64,000 nucleotides of DNA from Aurelia coerulea (taxonomy: Eukaryota > Cnidaria > Scyphozoa > Semaeostomeae > Ulmaridae), in assembly GCA_039566865.1 (NCBI GenBank), contig CM076959.1, positions 11,949,501 to 12,013,500 of the forward strand, read 5' to 3'. The translations under genes and the position numbers were made by a program. Positions 1 to 9,629 of the stretch are shown here, piece by piece (the first letter of the stretch is position 1; every line of letters begins with the position of its first letter). Below the pieces are notes generated by a model that saw only the letters and a program-made list of their open reading frames with translations, did no database searches and was not told where the DNA came from.

Positions 1-447
1 ATTCTCGCCAATCTTTTATATGATGTTGCTCTTCAGATGTTAAAATAAATTTTGCTGCAATCACCGTAAAAAATCCGTTGAAAAATGATGGAGCTATGAC
101 TTTTAGAAGACCAAATTTGCCTGATGACTAAACCAGCGGTCGGCCATTTTGTCTTACTATTTTGCAGTGATCAGTAGCTTCACGTGAGGTAAAAATAATT
201 TAAGTGAAATAGGATTATCGGAATTTTCACGAGAGCTATGACATTGGAGGCTGCTGTTTCATTTTCAGTCTTATTTATCACTGCTAAATGGTAAGACAAA
301 ATGGCCGACCGCTGGTTTCAGTCATTGGGCAAATTTGGTCTCCGGAAGGTCATAGCTCCATCATTTTTCAACGGATTATTATGGGAATGGTAGCAAACTT
401 TGCTTGAATATCTGAGGGGCAACATCATACAGAATTTTGGCGAGAAT
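1..447. mobile_element. Foldback/MITE-like inverted repeat 1
   Basis: Two long arms (about 1-175 and 270-447) are reverse complements. The window opens with ATTCTCGCCAA and the element closes with TTGGCGAGAAT at 437-447. Shared blocks include the GCGGTCGGCCATTTTGTCTT segment near 135 and its complement near 295. No coding capacity is seen. The left end coincides with the window edge, so a target duplication cannot be checked. It is probably a non-autonomous DNA transposon; the superfamily is unknown. Confidence 0.7.
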
Positions 448-1378
448 CTTTTGCCGTTATGTCGCAATCTTTAAGCAAACGGGGCACAGTGTTTTGGGAC
501 ACCCTGTGGATCAAGTTTCGCTGGGGTATCTCAGAATAAAGGTAAATCAGGTGCTTTGGATTTGCACAGAGAATAGAAATGGCATAATCTTCGATACCAT
601 CTACGATGGTACAGGGTTTCCCATCCTACTTCGTCATAGAGTCTTTGCCTACTTGTTCCTCTCCAAGCTCCTGTGACAGCTAGTGCATCAGTGCAGCAGA
701 GGATTTGGTCTATTGTAACTTTTGTGTGGAAAGAAGATGCATTTCATGGTCATGTTTATGGTATATGATATCTCCGTAATCCAAATGCGGTCGAACATAA
801 AGATTATAGATTTGCTCAAGAACTTCTCTACAAACGTATTTTGGAAGGCAGTAATCATACCAATCCCACTGCGCGCCTTTAGGATAGCCTCTCTTATATG
901 ACTTTGGAAATCAAGTTTCGAGTCAAGAATCAGTCCTAGGTGCTTATGTTCATTCTTAGGAGCTATTTCGTCATTTCTTAATCTAAGGTTTGGGTGGTTC
1001 GGTTTTAGTCTTTTACAAGAAAAGATAGCTTCCTCCGTTTTATTAGCATTAAACTGCATTTTTCACTGCCACGCCCACAAATTTATATTTTCAAGATCGC
1101 GATTCAACACTTGAGCGGTAGCATTTTCATCATCCACAACTGAGAATAGAGATGTGTCATCAGCATAAAGTGAAGTTCCACACGTAACGTTGCTGACTAT
1201 ATCATTAATGTATATAAGAAAGAACAGCGGACCAAGGACTGATCCTTGAGGTACCCCTGCAGAGATCGATTCCCACTTTGAACTTTTCCCATTTAAAACT
1301 ACGCTTTGAGTGCGGCCCTTTAAAAAGTTTTGAATAAGCTGGAGAATATTGCCATGGTCAGAAAACTTTTAAGCATGC
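448..1378 (-). pseudogene. LINE reverse transcriptase fragment (group A)
   Basis: Reading the minus strand from 1378 gives a fragment of an APE-type LINE RT: an RT motif B (GVPQGSVLGPLFFLIYIND, near 1250-1200), the catalytic motif YADDTSLF near 1165, and the post-catalytic block HKHLGLILDSKLDF near 950. The thumb/C-terminal region follows in another frame down to about 480 (AVTGAWRGTS, GWETL). An in-frame stop near 1062 and a frameshift near 760 break it. Fingers, motif A and the endonuclease are missing, so it is a 5'-truncated dead copy. It resembles the copies at 4650-6424 and 9630-12287. Group A assignment rests on the ADDTSLF context. Confidence 0.85.
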
Positions 1379-1891
1379 AAAGTATGACTACGTTTTAAGG
1401 CAGGTTGATGCCCATACAAAGTTGCTGTAAAGGTAACAATGATCTTGACTGTTTTTCAAAGATGAAGATGGCAACAAAGCTGTGGAAGACAAGGCAATGC
1501 GCCTGGAAAAAAGAGAGATGGTTAAAAATAACGTGAAGGACTTAACCATGGATGGTAGTGCAAACTGTAAAGAATCATGCGAGCGAATAGTCAACTATTT
1601 CGTTTGTAATGCGCGTGCGCAAATTGGGCAAGTTCAATGGATTGGCAAAACGACGGAGTATCTTTCCAGGCCTTTCCACGACATCGTCAAACAAAAGAAG
1701 TTAATCTTCTCCTCTGAAAAGTTTTTGACTGCATTCAACACTCAGCATCGCTGAAAATGACTGAAAAATCTGGACAAGGCGGCAAAACGACGCACATATT
1801 GCGCTGAACGTTTTCCAGTGCATGTGCATTGCAAATGTCCAGTCACTTTGCAAGGGCTTAAAGCAACAAGTCGCTTCCTGCTAGAAAGTCT
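1379..1891. other. Unassigned stretch with one short ORF
   Basis: No family is recognised. A plus-strand open frame at 1482-1754 (90 codons, lysine-rich start) can be extended upstream to an AG at about 1466, which would look like an exon boundary. There is no donor site, homologue or neighbour to support it, so it is not called as a gene. Confidence 0.4.
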
Positions 1892-2029
1892 TTAACCCTC
1901 TTTTAACTGGGTGGCGGGGCATTCCTACCGGATTTTTTTATATAGCTTCCAAATGATGCTAGCTATAAAACTGGAACTTCTTGACTTTAAATGCGGTCTG
2001 AATGATAATTCAAGACGGATATTTTCATG

Positions 2030-2281
2030 GAACGAAATATTAGGTAATGTCTAAGGCATGGTGATGACGCTCAACTGCCAAAAGTACGAACTACGTCCTT
2101 TGGAGTTGAGTTGAGTCCATTACTTACATTTGAAATAAATTGTGGCAGCATTTACCGCAAGTAATTAAACAATCAAACAGCCTTCCTATCTTCAAAGAAC
2201 GAATAAGATGCTGGAATAGTGGAAAATACAACTGTAGGCTTTGCAAAGTATATATCCCGCGAGTTGGGTTTCTAACATGAT
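2030..2281 (+). pseudogene. LINE 3' end (group C), badly decayed
   Basis: The sequence matches, with many changes, the last 250 bp of the LINE fragment at 59780-60025. Both share a GATGACGCTCAACT block, a TTTGGAGTTGAG block and a cysteine-rich end (KYNCRLCK near 2230-2255). It then runs into a short (ATC)n tract and AT-rich tail. Stops and frameshifts are frequent. It interrupts the left arm of element A and so inserted after it. Confidence 0.65.
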
Positions 2282-2537
2282 ATCATCATCATCATCATCA
2301 TCATCATTAATTTATTCAACGTAGGCTAAATAAGACAAAAAGAATAGCTAAATTACAGCTAATTGGAGATATAATTTAACTCTGATTTGTCTGTGATATA
2401 TATTAATAGTTTTATTCTATTGTAAATTATGTATATTGTAAATAGTAGGCCTTAATTAGCTGTAATTTAGCTATTCATTTTCTAGCCTAATTTAAATAGA
2501 TATTTAATAATGATAATAATGATAATGATAATTACTG
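2282..2537. repeat. (ATC)n tract and LINE-tail-like AT-rich palindrome
   Basis: An (ATC)n run at 2283-2309 leads into AATAGCTAAATTACAGCTAATT near 2343 and its approximate complement near 2455-2480, then an (ATAATG)n tract at about 2507-2535. The same ATC tract and TTTATTYAACGTAGGCTA segment recur at 62895-62930. Confidence 0.6.
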
Positions 2538-2897
2538 AAATTTAATTAGCAATCAGAAAATAGAAAATGGAATTCCTATTGTTTGACCACGTGCCCACCA
2601 CATGCCCATATTTGGAGAGTGGTCACAAAGAAATTCTTTTAAAATGGCTCTAATTTCTTTCTTTGTTACTAAATCTCAACAATATATATATACACCATTC
2701 GATTGTCTAGATGAGTACTTTCATTTGATATCTGATTCATTTATATTTGCTGACATCAGCAGTTTATTGTTTCTATGGCGTCATCACTCCTTATGATGTC
2801 ATATTCCTAATCAATTAGTAATTTTTGCATGCAAAACTCATGGAATGATTTCAAATACTGATGAAGGTACTTGATCTCACCAGTTATATGCGAAATT

Positions 2898-3998
2898 TTA
2901 ACCGGGTAAAAAAAAGTTATTTTCTACCAGCCCCCCCCCTGTTTTTCTCCGCAACTATAACAGCTATGACAATGGAACTTTCACTGTGTCATAATTGAAC
3001 AAAGAAGAATCTAAAAATAGTATGAATAAAGCAGTAGTCACGTGATTGGTTGCTAGGCAACCAAAAAACAATGCAAATTTTGTGAAAATTGAGCTATTTG
3101 CAAAAAAGGGCCCATTATTATTTGCAAATAGCTTGATAGAATTGGCAAAAAGCCATCCAAATACATGCTTGACACCATTAATTTGTAGTTTCATATGGTT
3201 TCATGCGGATATTTGTGGTTTCTAATAAATTAACTAATTAAATAATGAAAATTTGATTCAATGCAAAATTGTTAGCTCAATAATTATGATTTAAAACCAT
3301 TAATTTCGCATATTATTGGTGAAATCAAGTACCTTCATCGATATTTGAGGTAATTTGATCAGTTTTGAATGCAAAAATTACTCATTCATTAGAAATTAGA
3401 GCCATTTTAAAGAATTTCTTTGTGACCACTCTCCAAATATGGGCATGTGGTGGTCACGTGGTCGAGAAATAGGTCTTGAAATTTCTATTTTCTGATTGCC
3501 AACTAAATTTTAGGAAATTCAAGGCGTTTCAGCATTGTAGGTAGCATCGTTTGGGAGCTATTAAAAAAATCCGATAGGGGGGGGGGAACGAAAAACGCCC
3601 CCCAGTTAAAATAGGGTTAATGGTTATTAATTATAATTTTCGAGCGAACAATTTTGAATTGAATCAAAATTTCATTAATTGATTAGTGCAATTAGAAACC
3701 AAAAATATTCGTATGAAACCATCTGAAACTACGAATTAATGCTATCAAGCAGGCATTTGGATGGTTTTTATCCGATTTTACCTTTTTGCAAATAGCTCGA
3801 TTTTGTCATAACTTGCATTGTTTTTGGTTGCCTAGCAAGCAATCACGTGACTATTGATTGATTGATGCTATTTTCAGATTCTCCTTTGTTCAATTATGAC
3901 ACAGTGCAAGTTTTATTGCTATAGCTGTTATACTTGCGGAGAAAATTAGGGGGACGAAAAATGCCCCCAGTAGAAAATAATTTTTTTTACCCGGTTAA
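2898..3998. mobile_element. piggyBac-like TTAA foldback element B
   Basis: TTAA-CCGGGTAAAAAAAAG at 2898 is mirrored by TTTTTTTTACCCGG-TTAA ending at 3998. Arms of about 400 bp (2898-3300 and 3620-3998) pair along most of their length, including GTCACGTGATTGGTTGC near 3036 and its complement near 3835-3850. The right arm of element A lies between the two arms, so A and B interleave rather than nest. Non-coding. Confidence 0.65.
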
Positions 3999-4640
3999 AA
4001 TAGGGTCAAGCCATGGATCATTCTAACGTTAGACTAGCCACGACAGACTTGAAATGCATCACACTGCCAAACGTGAGTGAGAAAATTGTTTGGACATTTG
4101 AAAGGCTGCAGATTTATCTGATTCGTATTGAATGATAATACCCTTTGTAGCTCGCTGATATATCGAATTACATAAGAAAATTCAGTGTGTCACAATCGGT
4201 CGTATCATATTTCAAGCTTTCAAGCGATTTCATGAAAATTCTTCATATCAAAATCCTTCAAAACGGGCCTAATATCCTTGATAAAATTTGCTGGCAACTT
4301 TGCCCCACAGATTTCAAATAAAACTCTATCGGTGTAGCTATCTTGTCACTCAAATATTTACTAGGCAAATAGGTATGCTTTGAAGGATTTTGAGGTGAAT
4401 TAGTTTCATAAAATTGCTTATGATTTGAGAACGATATGACCGATGTTGAAAAGCTAAATTTTCTGATCTATGTTAATATGTTAGCTACACAGGTATTATA
4501 TGTTTATAAGAATCTGGTTGCTTGTCTCAAAGCTACAGGCTTTCAAACATTTTAATATTTTGTTGAGTCAGCCGGTAATACTTGCGTTGCCAATATACCA
4601 ACTTAGATAAGAATATAGCTTGTAGAAGTTTGTAGATAAG
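3999..4640. other. Unassigned stretch
   Basis: No recognised coding or repeat family. A 43-codon frame starts at 4013 in a good initiation context (AAGCCATGG) and contains a GTGAGT after 20 codons, which could be a splice donor. This is not enough to call a gene. Confidence 0.35.
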
Positions 4641-4649
4641 AATTTTTTT

Positions 4650-6424
4650 TTTTATATATATCAATTCTCCTAAAATTTACAATCTACTAACAAACATTGA
4701 CATTACGAGACGATAGCGCAAGGAGCATGAAAATACATTGCAACCCTGCAGCTATTACACTTAACCTAAATACTAATACAAACACTAATACGGGACTAAT
4801 ACTAAGGATAATAATCTAAATACAAGAAAATATACTAACAAAAAACTACACGAATAGAGAACCGATCTACAGTGATCTCTCCATACAACGGACCCTCAAA
4901 GGATCCATGAACAAGTCATATCTCGTTAGACAAGGGTTGATTGGGCTGTGAATTTGTGTTCAATGGATTATGTCCTTGGAAAATGGGTCTTTAAAAAAAC
5001 GAGAGTTCAGTAGGATTCGCTATATGGAGAGCTCACTGTGCGTTACGTTAAAGAAAAAGAAAATGGCGTTGGTTCATTCAAAGCGCTCTGTTGCGTACAC
5101 ATACTTCAATGTAGCCTCAAGGATCATCGTATTTGACATAAGTGGCAACCTTGCATCACCATATAAAAGTAATTTGAGAAGCGCTTCATAAGAGAGGTTT
5201 GATAAGCCTTGAGGTTGTAATATGGTGTTAATGGCATCGAGAAGACCCTGTCTTTGCACATCATAGTTACGGCAGAGCAGCAAGAAGTGTTCCGTATCCT
5301 CAACTCCATCGTTGATCGAGCACATTGGATTTACTGTGTCTTTAAAGTTGTGTTTGAATTTGTGAAGATTTAGCTCACTTAGACCCACACGAAGTTGTGT
5401 TAGAATTGCCAAGCCTTTCGAGTCATGAATGCTGTAGACTGGACGGGGTAGGGGGCGAATGAGTGAAAAAAGCTTCTTTTTGAACATGCCCAGAGTTGGT
5501 GTCTTATCTCTGAGTCAAGCTTATTCCATTCCGAAAGACAGTTTGGGTAAAAACTTGCACCAAAGCTCACTGTTCTTGCACGTATTTGCCCGATTATAGC
5601 TGGTTTACGAAGGCGATAGTTAGATTGTGGAAGGGGTGGAATAGGGTGCCTCGTATAATCCGGTGCTTGGTTGTTAACAAATGTGAAAAATAGAACAAGA
5701 CGCCTGCTCCAACGTCTGAGGTTAAGCGATTCCCATCCAAGTTCGTTATACTTCCCTCGAGATGTACCTTTCCATGCACCAGTTACTGCTAGTGCAGCAG
5801 AGTGTTGAACGGATTCAAGCTTTTCCATCAGATGATTCAATTTTAGACTCTCACTATATTCGCACTTAGTGGCCGGTATGTGATAGATAACGTCCCCATA
5901 GTCTAGATGCGGTCTCACATATAATTTATAAAGCTCGTTAAGGGTATGTCGAGGTAGATACTTCGAGAGATATTTAATCATTATCATTCCTATTCCTTAG
6001 ATTTGGATATAGCTGACTTGCTATGACCATTGAATGATAACTTCGAATCAAGTACAAGACCTAGATGTTTGTGCTCTTCAACCTTTGAAACTGGGGTATC
6101 ATTGAATAGGATAGGTGGATGGTCAAGAAGTTTCCTCTTTCTTGAAAATGTTATTTCGACCGCTTGTTTCGTAGGGTCTGGGTTAAAAGACATTTTCCAT
6201 TTGTTTGCCCATTGTGTAATCAGACTCAAATCATGGTTCATATCATTCGCAGCGGACACAGGGTCACGGACAACGGTGAAAAGAGATGTATCATCTGCAA
6301 AAAGCTTTTCGTTACATATGAGTTTCCACCTTCGCCTTCTGTGTGGTATGGTCACGATATTGCTGTGAGAAAAGTTTTTCACTTTGTGACGGGTTATACT
6401 GCAAGATGATCTCAAATTAGACAC
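4650..6424 (-). pseudogene. LINE reverse transcriptase 3' half (group A)
   Basis: Three minus-strand frames (6424-5990, 5987-5400, 5487-5074) make up the C-terminal half of an RT: catalytic motif KLFADDTSLF near 6290, the HKHLGLVLDSKLSF block near 6070, a thumb region (LYVRPHLDYGDVIYH), and a C-terminal domain with C...H...C ligands (PMCS...EHFLLLC) near 5320-5270. AT-rich 3' UTR follows to about 4650. Frameshifts near 5990 and 5490 separate the frames. The segment after FADD is nearly identical to the end of the plus-strand copy at 12120-12285. That copy retains the 5' part while this one retains the 3' part. Upstream of 6424 homology stops, so it is 5' truncated. Confidence 0.88.
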
Positions 6425-6615
6425 ATATAGTTACTGACTTGATGTTAAATAGATATTCTGTTCTTGTTTGGTGGAGATTACTGAAGCAAGGCCCGAGAAA
6501 TTCGAAAGTGTAGAATCGACGATAACGACACGAGGTTGGCCTAAGTTTTCTTTGTTCACGTTCAATTGCCAACAAGATCAGTCGCGCGGATAACAACATA
6601 CGACCAGACGGAACC

Positions 6616-8108
6616 ATGGACGAAGAGAACGTAAGGAAAGTTGTGGCTGAGGCTGTTAAAGATGCTATCTCAGCATTCCTGATACAAACGTAATGGAGAA
6701 TTTGCTATCAAAGCTAGAAGTGAAAATCAATCAGACAATTCTTGAAGAAATAAAAAAAGCAACCGAACCGTTGTTCGCAAAAATCGAAAAATTGGAGCTC
6801 AAACATGCCGTTTACGAAGCTCATTTCTCTGGTATAGAGCAAAGGCTAGATGAAGCGGAGCGAAGGTTAGAAGATGCGGAACAATACAGCCGTAGGGCCT
6901 GCCTTAGAATGTACGGCATCCCGTTGTTAAGTTCGTCTGAGAGTGCGGCTGCTTGTCTCAGCAAAGTCAAAGATGTGTGCAAAGAAATTGAAGTAGATAT
7001 ACCTGACGAGGTAATAGATCGAGCGCATCGCGTCGGAAAGAAAGAGGGGGATAACGAAGGAATAACAGGCCAAGCTATGATCGTCAAGTTTACATCCTGG
7101 AGGCATAGGACCGCTGTGTACAGAGGTCGCAAAAAGCTACAGGACAAGCGCATTCAACTTGATCTTACCTCCAAGAGAGCCAAGCTTCTGAGTTTCGCTA
7201 AAGAGAAGGCCAAGGATTATGCAGGGGTTGACTTCGTTCTCGTGGATATCAACTGCCGTGTTGGTATAAAAACAAAGGGAGGTGACTTTGCATTTTTAAG
7301 TATTTCACATTCTGCGAAAAATATCAACGAGTTGAATGACACACTGAATAGCGATCTCGATCGGCTAAAGGAATGGTTACAAGGGAACAAACTGTCACTA
7401 AATGTCGTAAAGACACAGGCGATGGTTGTAGGTTCTCGACCAAACCTAAAAAAGATTGCTGACAATAAAGTAGAGACCCCATCATTTGTTATTGATGGCG
7501 CTGAAATTGACATCGTTAAAAATGTAAAATATTTAGGAGTCCAACTTGATGATAGCCTCGTTTGGGATTGGAACACGAAAGTATTATGTAGCAAACTGTC
7601 TCGTGCTCTAGGATTTTTGAAATATGCCAAAAAATTCGTACCCAAGGATACCTTAATCAAAATGTATCATGGCATCGTAGAGCCACATTTCCGTTATTGC
7701 TGTTCTGTTTGGGGAGGCTGCAGTGAAACCAGATTGCAAACCATACAAAAATTGCAAAATCGAGCTGCAAGAATTGTCACCAATAGCAGCTATGATGTAT
7801 CCGCCTCAAATTTGATCAAGGAACTAAATTGGCCAACGGTTACGGAAATGATAAAATGCGAGACAGCTACTATTACATACAAAGCATTGTCAGGTCTTGC
7901 ACCCGGCTATCTTTCAAACCTTTTCAAGAAAAACTCTGCGCGTGATATCAGTATGAATTTGCGGAATGCCATTGCCGATGTCCTTGTTCCAAGGATGAAA
8001 ACTTGCAATGGGCAGAAAGCGATATCTTTCCGGGGTGCAAAGACTTGGAATGAATTGCCTTTGGATGTCAAACAAGCACCCTCTCTTAGCATTTTTAAAG
8101 TATGCTGA
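6616..8108 (+). CDS. Chimeric LINE ORF1-RT C-terminal fusion protein
   Basis: The long frame (6693-8108, 471 codons) begins with LINE ORF1 sequence: a coiled-coil segment at residues 1-66, then an RRM-like segment (LRMYGIP at 71-77, DRAHRVGKK at 109-117) and a C-terminal ORF1 part (YRGRKKLQDKRIQLD). This is like L1 ORF1p/Transposase_22. At about residue 203 it passes without a break into the RT region just downstream of YADD (LQGNKLSLNVVKTQAM, VKYLGVQLDDSL, YCCSVWG, FRGAKTWNELP). The group B RT at 14503-15441 shows what was lost: the junction removes the endonuclease and catalytic RT. A likely native start at 6616 (MDEENVRKVVAEAVKDA) is out of frame by one shift near 6685. RNA binding could survive; RT activity could not. 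Confidence 0.8.
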
Positions 8109-8276
8109 AGAGTAATTTGCCTCTCTCAGGCTAACTCCTTTGTTTTTCATTTATTTTTTTTTTTTTATTTAGATTGTAAATATAGGTAATTTGATAGTAA
8201 TTTTTAGTAACATTGTAAAGTTTGGCACGGCCCCCTGTAAAGCAATCCTCTCGATTGACGGGGCCACCGTGTAAAA

Positions 8277-8323
8277 ATAATGAAAAATGAAAAATGAAAA
8301 ATGAAAAATGAAAAAATGAAATT
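8277..8323 (+). repeat. (TGAAAAA)n LINE 3' tail
   Basis: About six units of TGAAAAA or close variants directly follow the 3' UTR of the group B LINE. The related minus-strand copy has a TTTCATTTCATTTT motif at its 3' end near 14315. Confidence 0.8.
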
Positions 8324-9629
8324 TTTCGACAACGAACTTGAGCTTAAATCAATACTGGAGGGCTTGGCCTAAACAAGTTTTTTTTTTGACAATATTCTTG
8401 CCCCCTCCTTGAGTTCTAGTTGTTGTTTTAAGAGTATATTTCTGCCCTCGCAACTTGGGGTGGCTCTGCTTTCCGCTCCGGTAGGCGGCGGGGTGACGTT
8501 TCGCGGGGCCGCTGTCCTCTGGGGGCGGCTGGTTTCTCCGGTATCGCTCGGCCTGTCGGGGGGGGGGGGCGGTGGAGAGGATGTTGTTCGGCGTGGTCTG
8601 GCAGCCGGGGGATGTGCGGGTTTGTACGTCTTTCGGTTGCCCGGGCTGTGCGGAGCGGCGTCCTTTTTGTCGCTTTTCGGTGGGCCGGATGGTGTGGGGG
8701 AGGGTTGGCTGTTTTCTGGGGGGTTGTTTTGCGGGGCTGCGTCTCGCTGTGCGCTGGGGTGGGGAGAGGAGATACCTTAAGTGTGATTCGTTAGATTCCA
8801 GGCGAAATAGTCACACATCAAACATTTCCAGATTTTGCAACTAGTTTTGAGTAAATTTCGCCAGATATTTTGCGTTAGCGTGGGACAGACTTTTTTCCTA
8901 TTCCTGTTAATAGCTGTTTTTGCTAGTTCTTGGGTCGGATTTCTACTCAGTGCATTCTGTTATGCGACCTCCTATCAGATTTCCGTCGGCCCACATTCTG
9001 TCGCGCGGCTGTTTTGTTGTAAGACCATGCCCAATGTAAACGCTAATCGTTCCCGGATGATTACGCGCGTCAAACACTGCTGAGTGGAGGTACGCCCTGA
9101 GAGCTAAACTATCACTATCACTATCTATGAAGTTTCTTTTCGATATCAAAAACAACAAGACGAAATAGCACTCCTGGGCATTAAGATGAACAATTTTTCC
9201 CGTGCAAGTTTTTTCTTCGAAATTTTTCACACCTCAAAAATTACTCGTAAACTCAAATTCCTTTGTTTCCATCTTTTTTCTCGTGCCACAAAAGCAATGT
9301 TCTTTTCTCCCCTGAGTATTCAAAATAGCCTCATGAAATAAAGAAATTTATAGTTCAGAAATTCGATAAAATAGAACACACTACTCTGACAATAAAACAA
9401 AACCCGTATCACGCACAAACAAGGTGAACCATGCAAAATCCATGTTGTGTATGGGAGTGTGATAACTTCATATTTTCATGTTTATTTATATCACTCGCTG
9501 TTTATTTTCATATTTGTCCTGTGTCAAACGTTTCCCCGGCTAGGTTCTTGAATCGTATTTCCAGCGTTCGAAAATACTTTTGTACTTATTTAGCCTATTT
9601 ATGTAAAGCATGTAAGAGAAGATCCATAT
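8324..9629. other. Probable 5' region of the 2A-bearing LINE, with a G-rich island
   Basis: Between the (TGAAAAA)n tail and the next LINE ORF lies a strand-asymmetric, G-rich and CpG-rich block at about 8450-8780 inside otherwise AT-rich DNA. Non-AT composition right upstream of a LINE ORF is consistent with a 5' UTR or internal promoter. Open frames within it come from base composition. Short frames at 8835-9083 and 9431-9646 have no recognisable motif; the latter overlaps the LINE ORF start by 17 bp. Confidence 0.4.

Larger units (their letters stand above)
1892..3620. mobile_element. piggyBac-like TTAA foldback element A
   Basis: TTAA followed by CCCTCTTTTAACTGGG lies at 1892, and the complement CCCAGTTAAAATAGGG-TTAA ends at 3620. 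The TTAA target duplication and CCC-type ends are typical of the piggyBac superfamily (established knowledge). Inner arms continue inward: ATCAGAAAATAGAAA near 2555 pairs with 3485, and GGAGAGTGGTCACAAAG near 2615 pairs with 3425. A LINE 3' end sits inside the left arm (about 2030-2537). The loop holds the left arm of element B. No transposase is visible. Confidence 0.75.
6425..8323 (+). mobile_element. Internally deleted LINE (group B) with 5' UTR and 3' tail
   Basis: The copy has a possible 5' UTR (6425-6615), ORF1 fused to RT remnants (6616-8108), an AT-rich 3' UTR and a terminal (TGAAAAA)n run at 8277-8323, a usual kind of LINE 3' end. The endonuclease and RT catalytic core are deleted. 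The 5' boundary is uncertain because it abuts the truncated end of the minus-strand LINE at 6424. Confidence 0.75.

Noticed and set aside
1482..1754. 90-codon plus-strand frame
   Set aside because: Looks vaguely coding and has an AG upstream, but no homologue, donor or neighbouring exon supports it.
8409..8844. Glycine-rich proteins in the G-rich island
   Set aside because: Three overlapping frames are open only because of base composition; no domain or splice context.
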